Source: Rhodanobacter fulvus Jip2
GTDB taxonomy: Bacteria; Pseudomonadota; Gammaproteobacteria; Xanthomonadales; Rhodanobacteraceae
Assembly (NCBI RefSeq): GCF_000264315.1
Contig: NZ_AJXU01000014.1
Coordinates: 1 to 64,000, forward strand
DNA length: 64,000 nt
Direction of reading: 5' to 3'
A program made the position numbers and the translations under genes. The notes below the pieces were generated by a model that did not search any database, was not told the origin of the DNA, and saw nothing but the letters and a program-made list of their open reading frames with translations. How positions within the stretch are numbered: the stretch's first letter is position 1; every line of letters starts with the position of its first letter. Shown here one piece after another: positions 49,392-59,009 of this stretch.

Positions 49392-50620
49392 GCCGCCACC
49401 TGCTCGCGCGGAACCGCCGCGGCATTCGCATCGACGGCGGTCACCGCCGCCGGCATCCGGGTGGCCATGTGCCGAGCATCCAGCGCGCGGTTGATCTCGA
49501 ACGTGGCGCGCAGCAGTACGCCGGCCATGGCGCAGGTCAGCACCATCGAGGAGCCGCCGTAGCTGATCAGCGGCAAGGTCAGGCCCTTGGTCGGCAACGC
49601 GCCGAGGTTCACGCCCACCGACACGATCGCCTGCATCGCCAGCATCAGCGAGGTGCCGAACGCCACGTAGCCGGCGAAGCGCTGGCCGACTTCCACGCCC
49701 TTGAGGCCCAGATAAAGTCCACGCCCCACCGCCAATGCAAACAGGCCGATCACCAGCGCCACGCCGGCCAGGCCCAGCTCCTCGCCGATCACCGCGAAGA
49801 TGAAATCGGTATGCGCCTCGGGCAGGTACGACAGCTTCAGCACGCTGGAACCCAGGCCCACGCCGGTCCACTCGCCGCGACCGATCGCCATCAGCGACTG
49901 GGTCAGCTGGAAGCCGTCGTTGAACGGGTCCTTCCACGGATCCATGAACGAGGTCAGGCGCTTCATGCGGTAGCTCTCGCCAGTGGCCGCGATGTACAGC
50001 AGCGGCATCAGCGGCAGCCCCATCAGGAACAGGAAGATCGGCCGCGCGCCGCCCAGCCAGACCATCGCGATGGTCACCGCGATCACCAGCGTGGCCGAGC
50101 CGAAATCCGGTTGCGCCAGCAGCAGCAGCACGATCAGCCCCGCCACCACCACCGGCTTGAACAGGCCCAGGAAGCGCGTTTCCACATTCTCGCGGTGACG
50201 CACCAGATAGCTGGCGATGTACACCACCAGGATCAGCTTCACCGCTTCCACCGGCTGGAACGTGGTCACCAGCAGGTTCAGCCAGCGCCGCGCGCCATTG
50301 ATGCGCATGCCCAGGTGCGGCACGAACACCGCCAGCAGCAAGACGAACGCCAGCGCCAGCAGCGGAAACGCGAATTTCTCCAGCAGCTTCATCTCGGTGC
50401 GCATGGCCACGCCCGCCGCCAGCAGCCCCAGACTGAGAAACACCAGATGCCGCTTCAGGTAATAGAACGCCCCCAGGTGCTGGCTGTCGGCCACCGAGAT
50501 CGAACTGGACGCCACCATCACCACGCCGATGCTGGCCAGCGCAACCAGCGCAATCAGCAACAGCAGATCGAAGCTGCCGCGCGGGCCGTGTCGCCGTTTT
50601 GCCTGGGTGGTGTCAAACAT
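49388..50620 (-). CDS. ftsW: Peptidoglycan glycosyltransferase FtsW
   Basis: SEDS-family lipid II polymerase of the division septum. The 410-residue protein has about ten transmembrane segments. Signature stretches include [58 protein letters not shown] and [20 protein letters not shown]. The start [15 protein letters not shown] is preceded by GGAGCAGG; the 22 additional codons open upstream come from the repeat element. It follows mraY after 126 nt, where murD would be expected. Confidence 0.95.
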   Translation of the reverse strand: MFDTTQAKRRHGPRGSFDLLLLIALVALASIGVVMVASSSISVADSQHLGAFYYLKRHLVFLSLGLLAAGVAMRTEMKLLEKFAFPLLALAFVLLLAVFVPHLGMRINGARRWLNLLVTTFQPVEAVKLILVVYIASYLVRHRENVETRFLGLFKPVVVAGLIVLLLLAQPDFGSATLVIAVTIAMVWLGGARPIFLFLMGLPLMPLLYIAATGESYRMKRLTSFMDPWKDPFNDGFQLTQSLMAIGRGEWTGVGLGSSVLKLSYLPEAHTDFIFAVIGEELGLAGVALVIGLFALAVGRGLYLGLKGVEVGQRFAGYVAFGTSLMLAMQAIVSVGVNLGALPTKGLTLPLISYGGSSMVLTCAMAGVLLRATFEINRALDARHMATRMPAAVTAVDANAAAVPREQVAA

Positions 50621-50636
50621 GGGCCTGCTCCGCAAG

Positions 50637-50743
50637 CCGGGAATGGGGAATAGGGAATGGGGAATAGGTACAAGCACGCACGACACTACGCACCGGCGCG
50701 CACGTGCCGTTCCGATTCCCCATTCCCGATTCCCTATTCCCGG
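50637..50743. repeat. Paired GGGAATN heptamer arrays (inverted) between mraY and ftsW
   Basis: Left arm 50637-50668 contains GGGAAT units separated by G, A, G, A; right arm 50712-50743 is its near reverse complement; the spacer is 43 nt. It fills almost the entire gap between the mraY stop and the ftsW start. It could act as a hairpin or a G-quadruplex in the mRNA or DNA. Confidence 0.9.
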
Positions 50744-50746
50744 CCA

Positions 50747-51847
50747 TCACCGCACCTTCAACGTGGCAAGGCCGATCAGCACCAGCACTACCGAGATGAT
50801 CCAGAAGCGCACGATCACCCGCGGCTCCGGCCAGCCTTTCAGTTCGAAGTGGTGATGGATCGGTGCCATGCGGAAGATGCGCTTGCCGGTGAGCTTGAAG
50901 CTGGCCACCTGCAACATCACCGACACCGTTTCCATCACGAACACGCCGCCCATCACCAGCAGCACGATTTCCTGGCGCACGATCACCGCCACGCAACCCA
51001 GCGCCGCGCCCATCGCCAGCGCGCCCACGTCGCCCATGAACACCTGCGCGGGGTACGTGTTGAACCACAGGAAGCCCAGCCCCGCGCCCGACAGCGCGCC
51101 GGTGAAGATCGCCAGCTCGCCTGCGCCGGGGATGGACGGAATGCCCAGGTATTCGGAGAACACCTTGTTGCCGGCCAGGTAGGCGAACACGCCCAGCGCG
51201 CCGGACACCAGCACCGTCGGCATCACGGCCAGGCCATCCAGGCCGTCGGTGAGGTTCACCGCGTTGGAGAAGCCCACCATCATGAAATACGCCACCACCA
51301 CGAAGAACAGCCCCATCGGCAGCACCACGTGCTTGAACAGCGGCACGTACAACGCGGTCTCCGCCACCGGCAGCGCGCCGGTCGCGTGGGGTGCGGTGTA
51401 GTACAGGAACAGCGCGGCGCCGAGGCCGAAGACGGACTGCCAGAAATACTTCCAGCGGCTGGCCAGCCCGCGGCTGTCCTTCAGCACCAGCTTGCGGTAG
51501 TCGTCGTAGAACCCGATCACGCCGAAGGTCAGCATCACCGCCAGCACCACCCACACGTAGCGGTTGCGCAGGTCGGCCCACAGCAGCGTGGCGACGCTCA
51601 CCGACAGCAGGATCATCACCCCGCCCATGGTCGGCGTGCCGGCCTTGACCAGGTGCGTCTGCGGACCGTCGCTGCGCACCACCTGGCCGGCCTTCAGCGC
51701 GCTCAGCTTGCGGATCAACGCCGGACCCAGCAGCAGCGACACCGCCAGCGCGGTGAGCGCGGCCATGATCGTGCGGAAGGTGATGTACTGGAAAAGATGC
51801 GGCGCCACGAAGTGGCGCGACATCCATTCGGCCAATTCATACAACAT
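50747..51847 (-). CDS. mraY: Phospho-N-acetylmuramoyl-pentapeptide-transferase
   Basis: Makes lipid I at the inner membrane. The 366-residue protein has about ten transmembrane helices and the Asp-rich motifs: [16 protein letters not shown] (DD), [13 protein letters not shown] and [19 protein letters not shown], and the His motif [12 protein letters not shown]. Its start overlaps the murF end by 11 nt. Its stop lies 4 nt from the repeat element at 50637-50743. Confidence 0.97.
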   Translation of the reverse strand: MLYELAEWMSRHFVAPHLFQYITFRTIMAALTALAVSLLLGPALIRKLSALKAGQVVRSDGPQTHLVKAGTPTMGGVMILLSVSVATLLWADLRNRYVWVVLAVMLTFGVIGFYDDYRKLVLKDSRGLASRWKYFWQSVFGLGAALFLYYTAPHATGALPVAETALYVPLFKHVVLPMGLFFVVVAYFMMVGFSNAVNLTDGLDGLAVMPTVLVSGALGVFAYLAGNKVFSEYLGIPSIPGAGELAIFTGALSGAGLGFLWFNTYPAQVFMGDVGALAMGAALGCVAVIVRQEIVLLVMGGVFVMETVSVMLQVASFKLTGKRIFRMAPIHHHFELKGWPEPRVIVRFWIISVVLVLIGLATLKVR

Positions 51848-53219
51848 CGGACGTGCCCTCCTGCGCCGGGCCGGGTGCGCCCGGAGGCTGCCCCAGCGCC
51901 ACCACCACCTGTTCCATGCCGGCCGAGCGCGAACCCTTCACCAGACAGGTGACGCCCGGATGCAATTGCGAGCGCAGCGCCGCGATCAGCGCGGGCTTGT
52001 CGATGAAATGCGTCGCACCGTCGCCGAACGCCTCGACCGTGGCCGCGCCCAGCGGGCCGACCGCGAACAGCCGCTCCACGCCGCGCTCGCGCGCACGTTG
52101 CCCGACCGAGGCGTGCAGGGCGCGCGCATCGGCGCCCAGTTCCGCCATGTCGCCCAGCACCAGCCAGCGCTCGCCCCCGGCCAGCAGCAGCGTGTCGATC
52201 GCTGCCCGCATCGAGCTGGGGTTGGCGTTGTAGCTGTCGTCGATCACGGTCCAGCCGCCGGACGTCAGCTCGCGGCGAAGCCGGCCGGGCACGCCCTCGG
52301 CCGTCTGCAGCCCCGCCACGATGGTGGCCAGCGGCACCTCCAGCGCCAGCGCGATGGCACTGGCGGCCAGCGCATTGGCGATGTTGTGGCGACCGGGCAG
52401 CGGCAGCGAAACCTCGGCCTCGCCAGCCGGCGTCTGCAGCACGAAACGCGACCCGTCCGGGCGCTGCTCCAGGATCCGGGCGCTCACGTCGGCCGCATGA
52501 TCCAGCCCGAAATGCAGCAGCTTGCGACCACCGGCCAGGCCGTCGAAGAAGCTGGCGAAGGCATCGTCGGCATTGACGATCGCCACGCCATCGGCGGGCA
52601 GGGCCTGATACAGCGCGCCCTTGGTTTCGGCCACGCCTTCGATGCTGCCCATGCGCTCCAGATGCGCCGGCGCGATCAGGTTGACCACGCCGACATCGGG
52701 CCGCGCGATGGCCGCCAGGTAGGCGATGTCGCCCGGCTTGCCGGCGCCCATTTCCAGCACGGCGAACTGGGTGTCGAGCGGCATCGCCAGCAGGCTCAGC
52801 GGCAGCCCCAGTTCGTTGTTGTAATTACCCGCGCTGACATGAGTGCGGCCATGCCGTGACAGGATCGAGGCGGTCAGCGTCTTGACGGTGGTCTTGCCGT
52901 TGGAACCGGTGATACCCACCACCCGCACGTCGCGCTGCGCCCGCACGGCACTGGCCAGGTCGCCCAGGGCCAGTGCGCTGTCGTCGACCACGATTTGCGG
53001 CAGATCATGCTCCAGCTTGTGCGTCACCATGGCGGCCACGGCGCCGCGGGCGGCTGCGTCGGCCAGGTAGTCATGGCCATCGACGCGATCGCCCTTGATC
53101 GCCACAAACAGGTCGCCGGGCTTCACCCGGCGCGTGTCGATGACCACGCCGGTGACTTTGGCATCGGCGCCGTGCAGGCGGCCGTGGGTCCACATGGCGA
53201 TGGTGCTCGCGGACATCAT
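51837..53219 (-). CDS. murF: UDP-MurNAc-tripeptide-D-alanyl-D-alanine ligase
   Basis: Adds D-Ala-D-Ala to the stem tripeptide. The 460-residue protein has the N-terminal UDP domain ([28 protein letters not shown]), the ATP loop [24 protein letters not shown] and [17 protein letters not shown]. It overlaps murE by 4 nt (ATGA) at the start and mraY by 11 nt at the end. Confidence 0.97.
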   Translation of the reverse strand: MMSASTIAMWTHGRLHGADAKVTGVVIDTRRVKPGDLFVAIKGDRVDGHDYLADAAARGAVAAMVTHKLEHDLPQIVVDDSALALGDLASAVRAQRDVRVVGITGSNGKTTVKTLTASILSRHGRTHVSAGNYNNELGLPLSLLAMPLDTQFAVLEMGAGKPGDIAYLAAIARPDVGVVNLIAPAHLERMGSIEGVAETKGALYQALPADGVAIVNADDAFASFFDGLAGGRKLLHFGLDHAADVSARILEQRPDGSRFVLQTPAGEAEVSLPLPGRHNIANALAASAIALALEVPLATIVAGLQTAEGVPGRLRRELTSGGWTVIDDSYNANPSSMRAAIDTLLLAGGERWLVLGDMAELGADARALHASVGQRARERGVERLFAVGPLGAATVEAFGDGATHFIDKPALIAALRSQLHPGVTCLVKGSRSAGMEQVVVALGQPPGAPGPAQEGTSDVV

Positions 53220-54727
53220 GCGTGCGGCTCCCGGCGTTCCAGCGCGGCTCGCGCCACGGCCATGTCGTCGAAGGGATGCTTGCCGCTGGCGTCTTCCTGG
53301 TAGGGCTCGTGGCCCTTGCCGGCGATCAGCACCACGTCGCCGGCGTGCGCGTCGCGCAGCGCGAGAGCGATGGCCGCGGCCCGGTCGCGTTCGATCGTCG
53401 TGCCCTCAGGCATGCCGGCCACGATCTGCGCCACGATGGCGTCGCCGTTTTCGCCGCGCGGGTTGTCGTCGGTGACGATGGCCACGTCGGCCAGCCGTGC
53501 CGCGATCTCGCCCATCAGCGGACGCTTGCCGGCATCGCGCTCGCCGCCGCAGCCGAACACGCAGATCAGGCGGCCGGCGCAATGCGCGCGCAGCGCGGTC
53601 AACGCCTGCTCCAGCGCGTCGGGAGTGTGCGAATAATCCACCACCACCAGCGGCAGATCGCCCTGCCCGCCGAGGCGGCTCATGCGGCCGGGCACCGGCT
53701 GCAGGTTTTCGAGTGCAGCGACGATGCGCTCGAACGGCTCACCCAGCGCACCGAGGCAACCGGCCACCGTGAGCAGGTTCGCCACGTTGAAACGGCCCAG
53801 CAGCGGACTCTTGACGGGCGCGGCACCCCACGGCGTGCGCAGCTCGAAACTGAGCCCGTTGGACGAGGTGACGATGGCGCTGGCGGCGACATCGGCGTCC
53901 GCATTGTCGGCCATGCTGGTACGCAGCGGCTGCACGGCGCCATCAAGCCGCGCCAGCAGTTCGGGACCGAACGCATCGTCGAGATTGATCACGGCGGCGC
54001 GCAGGCTGGGCCACGCAAACAACAAGGCCTTGGCCGCGCCGTACGACGCCATGTCGCCGTGGTAGTCCAGATGGTCGCGGGTCAGGTTGGTGAAGGCGGC
54101 CACGTCGAAATCCACCGCGGCCACGCGATGCTGCGCCAGCGCGTGCGAGGACACTTCCATCGCCACATGGCTTACGCCCGCGTCGCGGAATTCCGCCAGC
54201 AGCCGATGCACGGCCACCGCATCGGGCGTGGTGCGCTCGCCCTCGTGCAATTGCCCGTGCACGCCGGCGCCGAGCGTGCCGATGGTGGCGCTGCGATGGC
54301 CGAGAAAACTCAGCGCCTGCGCCAGCATCTGCACGCACGACGTCTTGCCATTGGTACCGGTGACGCCCACCACGCGCATCGCTTCGCTGGCGCGCTCGTA
54401 GAAGCGCGCGGCGATCTCGCCGACCTGCGAGGCGAGGTTGTCGATCCACACCACCGGCACGCCTTCGATCACCTGCGAAGAGGTGCCGATGTCGGCCGGT
54501 ACCGGTGCCTCGGCCAGCACCACCGAGGCGCCGCGCTGCGCGGCGACGGGGGCGAAGCGGATGCCATGCGTCTGCGTGCCGCGCAAGGCGACGAAGGCGT
54601 CGCCGCGCACGATCTGGCGCGAGTCGATGGCGAGCCCGGCGATCGAAAGCTCACGGGCGCCGGCTACTTGCGCCAGCGCCGCATCGCCAATGCCCAGCAG
54701 CAGGCGGTCGAGACGATGCACGGTCAT
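53216..54727 (-). CDS. murE: UDP-MurNAc-L-alanyl-glutamate:meso-diaminopimelate ligase
   Basis: Adds the third residue of the stem peptide. The 503-residue protein has the ATP loop GVTGTNGKTSCVQ (120-133), MEVSSHALAQHRV and TRDHLDYHGDM. DNPR at 421-424 marks the meso-diaminopimelate-specific group, so the wall is of the DAP type. It overlaps ftsI and murF by 4 nt at each end. Confidence 0.97.
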   Translation of the reverse strand: MTVHRLDRLLLGIGDAALAQVAGARELSIAGLAIDSRQIVRGDAFVALRGTQTHGIRFAPVAAQRGASVVLAEAPVPADIGTSSQVIEGVPVVWIDNLASQVGEIAARFYERASEAMRVVGVTGTNGKTSCVQMLAQALSFLGHRSATIGTLGAGVHGQLHEGERTTPDAVAVHRLLAEFRDAGVSHVAMEVSSHALAQHRVAAVDFDVAAFTNLTRDHLDYHGDMASYGAAKALLFAWPSLRAAVINLDDAFGPELLARLDGAVQPLRTSMADNADADVAASAIVTSSNGLSFELRTPWGAAPVKSPLLGRFNVANLLTVAGCLGALGEPFERIVAALENLQPVPGRMSRLGGQGDLPLVVVDYSHTPDALEQALTALRAHCAGRLICVFGCGGERDAGKRPLMGEIAARLADVAIVTDDNPRGENGDAIVAQIVAGMPEGTTIERDRAAAIALALRDAHAGDVVLIAGKGHEPYQEDASGKHPFDDMAVARAALERREPHA

Positions 54728-56535
54728 GGCGCGCCCTCGTCGATGGGTGCGTCATCGATCGGCGCATCGACCGGTGGGTTGCTGCCGGCCAGGCCACCGG
54801 TGCCCTGCAGCGGGCCGCCCACATACCAGCGCCCCACATTATCCGGCGGCACATCCAGCAGCCGTAATGCGCCTTCCATCACCTTGGCGAACACCGGCGC
54901 GGACACCATGCCGCCGTAGTAGCTGCGCTTCTGCGGGTTGTCGATCACCACCACGCCGACCAGCCGCGGGTTCGACGCGGGCACGATGCCGGCGAACGCG
55001 GCGGTGTAGTTGCTCTTGGAGTAGCCGCCGGCGTTGGCCTTGTGCGCCGTGCCCGTCTTGCCCGCCACGCTGTAATTGGGGATGCGTGCCTGCGGCGCCG
55101 TGCTGCCCGGCCCTGTCACCGTCTCCATCATGCGCACCAGCTCGTGCGCCACTTTCGGCGAGATGATCTGCTTGGTGGGACCGTCGTTGTCCTTGATGAA
55201 CGCGGGCGTGTGCATCAGCCCGCCGTCGGCGATGGTGGCGTAGGCGTTGGCCAGCTGCAGCACGGTCACGTTGAGCCCGTAGCCGTAACCGAGGATGGCC
55301 TTTTCCAACGGCCGCCAGTCACGGCCGATGCGCAGCAAGCCGGAGGCTTCGCCGGGAAAGCCGCTCTCGGTGCTGTTGCCGAAACCGAAGCCGCGATAGG
55401 TGTCGTACATCAACGTGGTATCCAGCGACATCGCGATGCGCGCCGCGCCCACGTTGCTGGATTTGGTGATGACGCCGGTGGGCGTCAACAAGCCATAGTT
55501 GTGCGTGTCGTGAATGTCGTGGCCCTGGAAATACCAGTGCCCACCGGTGGTGTCGATGATCGGCGTCGTGGGCGTGTACTGGCCGCTGGACAGCGCCGCC
55601 GCCATCAGGATCGGCTTGATCGTCGAACCGGGTTCGAGCAGGTCGGTCATCGCGCGGTTGCGCCGCTGGCCCGGCTTGCTGTCGTTGACCGCGTTGGGGT
55701 TGTAGGACGGCAGGTTGACCATCGCCAGCACTTCGCCGTTGCGCGCGTCGAGTACCACCATCGAGCCGGAGTCGGCCTCGAATTTCTCCAGCGCGTTCTT
55801 CAGCTCGTTGAAGGCGAGGAACTGGATGCGCCGGTCGATGCTCAGCGTGAGACTCTGCCCCGGCTTGGGCGCGCGCACCTGCTCCACGTCTTCCACCACG
55901 TGGCCCATGCGGTCGCGGATCACGCGCTTGGCGCCGGGCTTGCCCGAGAGCCAGTCGTCGTACGCCAGCTCCAGCCCTTCCTGGCCGTGATCGTCGATAT
56001 TGGTGAAGCCGAGCACGTGCGCGGTCAGCTCGCCCGACGGGTAATAGCGCTTGAACTCGCGCTGGCCATTGATGCCCGGGATGCCCAGATCCAGCACGGC
56101 CTGCGCCGCTTCCGGTGCCATCTGCCGGCGCAGGTACACGAACTCGCGCTCGGAGCGCTGTGCCAGCTTGTTTTTCAGCTCGGCGGCATCGACGCCCAGC
56201 GCCCGCGCCAGCGCGGGAATGCGCTCTTCATTGGCCAGCACTTCCGGCGGATTGGCCCAGATCGAGGTGACCGGCGTGGATACCGCCAGCGGCGCGCCGT
56301 TGCGATCGAAAATGGTGCCGCGCGACACCGGGATCGGCATTTCGCGCAGGAAGCGGGCGTCGCCCTGACGCTGGTAGAACGCCTTGCGCACCACCTGCAG
56401 GTCGAACGCGCGCGCCACCAGCCCCAGCCCGCTGAGGCTCAGCAGGCCCACCACGATCAGCATGCGCTTGCGTGCGCTGGGGCCGGCCGCGTGGCGGCGG
56501 CCTTGCGGTGCGGCAATGTGATTGCGCCAGCCCAT
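54724..56535 (-). CDS. ftsI: Division-specific transpeptidase FtsI (PBP3)
   Basis: Cross-links septal peptidoglycan with FtsW. The 603-residue class B penicillin-binding protein has one N-terminal transmembrane helix (about 24-42), the pedestal domain with SRGTIFDRNGAPLA, and the transpeptidase motifs Ser304-Thr-Ile-Lys (EPGSTIKPI), Ser-Ser-Asn (359-361) and Lys-Thr-Gly-Thr (493-496). A proline/aspartate-rich tail ends the protein. The start [14 protein letters not shown] shares one base with the ftsL stop (TGATG). Confidence 0.96.
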   Translation of the reverse strand: MGWRNHIAAPQGRRHAAGPSARKRMLIVVGLLSLSGLGLVARAFDLQVVRKAFYQRQGDARFLREMPIPVSRGTIFDRNGAPLAVSTPVTSIWANPPEVLANEERIPALARALGVDAAELKNKLAQRSEREFVYLRRQMAPEAAQAVLDLGIPGINGQREFKRYYPSGELTAHVLGFTNIDDHGQEGLELAYDDWLSGKPGAKRVIRDRMGHVVEDVEQVRAPKPGQSLTLSIDRRIQFLAFNELKNALEKFEADSGSMVVLDARNGEVLAMVNLPSYNPNAVNDSKPGQRRNRAMTDLLEPGSTIKPILMAAALSSGQYTPTTPIIDTTGGHWYFQGHDIHDTHNYGLLTPTGVITKSSNVGAARIAMSLDTTLMYDTYRGFGFGNSTESGFPGEASGLLRIGRDWRPLEKAILGYGYGLNVTVLQLANAYATIADGGLMHTPAFIKDNDGPTKQIISPKVAHELVRMMETVTGPGSTAPQARIPNYSVAGKTGTAHKANAGGYSKSNYTAAFAGIVPASNPRLVGVVVIDNPQKRSYYGGMVSAPVFAKVMEGALRLLDVPPDNVGRWYVGGPLQGTGGLAGSNPPVDAPIDDAPIDEGAP

Positions 56536-56804
56536 CAGCGCAGCAACCTGACATCTTGCGGACGCGGATCGACCATGCCGAGCTTCTCCCGCGCCTCGGC
56601 ATTGATGCGGCTGGGGTCGGCCTTGGTCGCCTGCTCCAGCTCCAGCTTGCCGAACTCGATGTTCAGCTCGTCGCGCTGGTTTTGCAGCGCCGTGAGGCTG
56701 ACGAACAGCACGCGGCTTTCGTGACGCGTCCACACCACGCCCAACGCGCTGGCCAGCACGGCAACCAGCAACAGCAGGGTGGCGATGGCGCCGACAGCCT
56801 TCAT
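56535..56804 (-). CDS. ftsL: Cell division protein FtsL
   Basis: An 89-residue bitopic divisome protein. One transmembrane helix (about 4-25) is followed by a leucine-zipper-like coiled coil ([39 protein letters not shown]). It acts with FtsB and FtsQ to control FtsWI. The position between rsmH and ftsI and the length are typical; it overlaps rsmH by 4 nt. Confidence 0.93.
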   Translation of the reverse strand: MKAVGAIATLLLLVAVLASALGVVWTRHESRVLFVSLTALQNQRDELNIEFGKLELEQATKADPSRINAEAREKLGMVDPRPQDVRLLR

Positions 56805-57739
56805 GCGCCTTCCTCCGCCAGCTTTTCGGCCACGCGCAGCACCGCCGAACGCGAACGCGGGTTGGCCGACAACTCTTCTGCCGAGGGGAACTGCGCCTTG
56901 CCCACCGCCGTCAGGCGTGCGGGCGCGGCCTGCACCGGCGGGCCGCGGCGGGAGTTCTGCACGCGACCGGACTGGTCGCGGATGAACTGCTTGACCGCGC
57001 GATCCTCCAGCGAATGGAAGCTGATCACCGACAGACGTCCGCCCGGATTGAGCCGCGACAGCGCGGCATCGAGCCCGTCGTGCAACGCATCAAGCTCGCC
57101 GTTGACGCGGATGCGCAGCGCCTGGAACGTGCGCGTGGCCGGATGCTTGCCCGGCTCGCGCCGACCCACCACGCGTTCGCACAACGCCGCCAGCTGGCCG
57201 GTGCGGGTGAACGGCGTGGCGTCGCGATCGGCCACGATGGCACGGGCGATGCGCCGGCCGTGGCGCTCCTCGCCGAAATTCCACAGCACATCCATGATCT
57301 CGCGCTCGCTGGCGTGGGCCAGGAATTCGGCCGCGCTTTCGCCGCAGCTGGTGTCCATGCGCATGTCCAGCGGGGCATCCGCCATGAAACTGAAACCGCG
57401 CGCGGCCTCGTCCAGCTGCGGCGAAGACACGCCCAGGTCGAGCAGCACGCCATCGAGCCCGGCGGCGGTTTCGTCCCACTCGGCCAGGCTGGAGAAGTTG
57501 GCGTGGCGGATGGACACGCGCGGATCGGCGGCGAACTCGGCCTGCGCCGCGGCGATCGCCTGCGGGTCACGATCCATCAACAGCAGCCGACCGTCGGGGC
57601 CCAGGCGCGACAGCACGGCGCGGGCGTGACCGCCGCGTCCAAAGGTTCCGTCGAGATAACGCCCGTCAGAACGCACGGACAGACCCTCCACCGCTTCGCC
57701 CAGCATCACCGGGATGTGCCGCAAAACTCGCTCGGCCAT
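56801..57739 (-). CDS. rsmH: 16S rRNA (cytosine-1402-N4)-methyltransferase
   Basis: Methylates C1402 of 16S rRNA. The 312-residue protein has [13 protein letters not shown], the SAM motif [46 protein letters not shown] and [16 protein letters not shown]. It is the second gene of the dcw cluster, 42 nt after mraZ. Confidence 0.97.
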   Translation of the reverse strand: MAERVLRHIPVMLGEAVEGLSVRSDGRYLDGTFGRGGHARAVLSRLGPDGRLLLMDRDPQAIAAAQAEFAADPRVSIRHANFSSLAEWDETAAGLDGVLLDLGVSSPQLDEAARGFSFMADAPLDMRMDTSCGESAAEFLAHASEREIMDVLWNFGEERHGRRIARAIVADRDATPFTRTGQLAALCERVVGRREPGKHPATRTFQALRIRVNGELDALHDGLDAALSRLNPGGRLSVISFHSLEDRAVKQFIRDQSGRVQNSRRGPPVQAAPARLTAVGKAQFPSAEELSANPRSRSAVLRVAEKLAEEGA

Positions 57740-57781
57740 GCCGCACTCCCGCCCTCATCCCACGTGTGTTGCCGCGCCCGC

Positions 57782-58228
57782 TTACAGGCGCAGTTCGGCC
57801 ATTTCGTCTGTGATGTCGTCCTCGCCGATCGTCTGGCGGGTTGTCTTGAGGTGCTCCTGTTCGCTCCACAACTCGAACTTGTCGCCCATGCCCAGCAGCA
57901 CCGCCTTTTTCTCGATGCCGGTGGTGGTGCGCTGACTGGCGGGCAGCAGGATGCGTCCGGCGCCATCCGGTTCGACCACGGCCGCCGCACCCACCAGCTT
58001 GCGTTGCAGGTTGCGGTGCTGGGCCCGGACGCTGGGGAGCGCATTGACCGAGTCGCGCACGCGCTCCCATTCGGCATACGGGAACAGCCACAGGCAGCCT
58101 TCATCGAACGGGTTGTAGGTGATCACCAGACGGTTGCCACACTCGCCCGCCACCTGTTCCCGATACGCGGTCGGAATGGCCAGGCGGCCCTTGTCGTCGA
58201 CGGTGATGGCGGTCTCGCCCTGGAACAC
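57782..58228 (-). CDS. mraZ: Transcriptional regulator MraZ
   Basis: DNA-binding protein that represses the dcw operon. The 148-residue protein has two SpoVT/AbrB-like modules: about 3-50 ([23 protein letters not shown]) and about 75-125 ([20 protein letters not shown]). The second carries the conserved DxxGRxxLP. The start is GTG 58228 (GTGTTCCAGGGCGAG); GGAG lies 10 nt upstream. It very likely binds the box cluster at 58239-58273. Confidence 0.95.
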   Translation of the reverse strand: MFQGETAITVDDKGRLAIPTAYREQVAGECGNRLVITYNPFDEGCLWLFPYAEWERVRDSVNALPSVRAQHRNLQRKLVGAAAVVEPDGAGRILLPASQRTTTGIEKKAVLLGMGDKFELWSEQEHLKTTRQTIGEDDITDEMAELRL

Positions 58229-58238
58229 GGTGTCAGAA

Positions 58239-58273
58239 CTCCACTAAAACCCACGATTTCACACAGGAACCCA
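58239..58273 (-). promoter_or_regulatory. MraZ operator: four boxes at 10-nt spacing
   Basis: Reading toward mraZ on the minus strand, the boxes are TGGGT (58269-58273), TGTGA (58259-58263), TGGGT (58249-58253) and TGGAG (58239-58243), each exactly 10 nt apart. TGGGN repeats at 10-nt spacing are the known MraZ target. The first box touches the -10 hexamer, so binding would block RNA polymerase; the last could also serve as the mraZ Shine-Dalgarno. Confidence 0.85.
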
Positions 58274-58301
58274 CGATAGTCTCGCCCTATGAGACTGTCA
58301 A
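58273..58301 (-). promoter_or_regulatory. Sigma70 promoter of the dcw cluster (PmraZ)
   Basis: Perfect -35 TTGACA (58296-58301), 17-nt spacer, and -10 TATCGT (58273-58278) on the minus strand. The spacer holds a GTCTCATAGGGCGAGAC dyad. It drives mraZ and the overlapping genes behind it. Confidence 0.85.
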
Positions 58302-58493
58302 GGGAATTTCGCTTGTGAATCAAGGAGTAAAGGCAGAATGCTGACCGCACATGCAGGACTTTGTGAGCTATACCGGCAAGGTGGTTGAATGCAGGGAGTT
58401 TTCTTATCAGGAGTCGCCACCCCTTTCGGGCCGAATCGGCGCCGTTGCGGGGTTTCCCGGGGGATCGGGGATGAATCGGCGTTCACACAACAA

Positions 58494-58525
58494 GCCGCCG
58501 GCGCGTGAACCCACGCACCGGCGGC
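58494..58525 (-). terminator. Terminator of rnpB
   Basis: A 14-bp stem with one mismatch (GCCGCCGG...CCGGCGGC) and a 4-nt loop, followed on the minus strand by TTGTTGTG. It lies shortly past the rnpB 3' end. Confidence 0.65.
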
Positions 58526-58541
58526 CTATCGGGTAAAAGAG

Positions 58542-58912
<371 letters not shown>

Positions 58913-58926
58913 GCCAGTGTAGCTGG

Positions 58927-59009
58927 CCGGGAGTAGGGAATGGGGAATGGGGAATAGGAAGAGCGGCGGCGCGGCTTTTCCGACTCCCTATTCCCTATTC
59001 CCCATTCCC
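58927..59009. repeat. Paired GGGAATN heptamer arrays (inverted) between rnpB and rsmI
   Basis: Left arm 58927-58958, right arm 58980-59009, spacer 21 nt. The right arm supplies the last codons and the TAG stop of rsmI; the left arm ends 15 nt upstream of the rnpB 5' region, occupying the place of its -35 element. Confidence 0.9.

Noticed and set aside
49294-50743. Heptamer arrays as a CRISPR array
   Set aside because: The units are 7 nt with no unique spacers between them and no cas genes are near.
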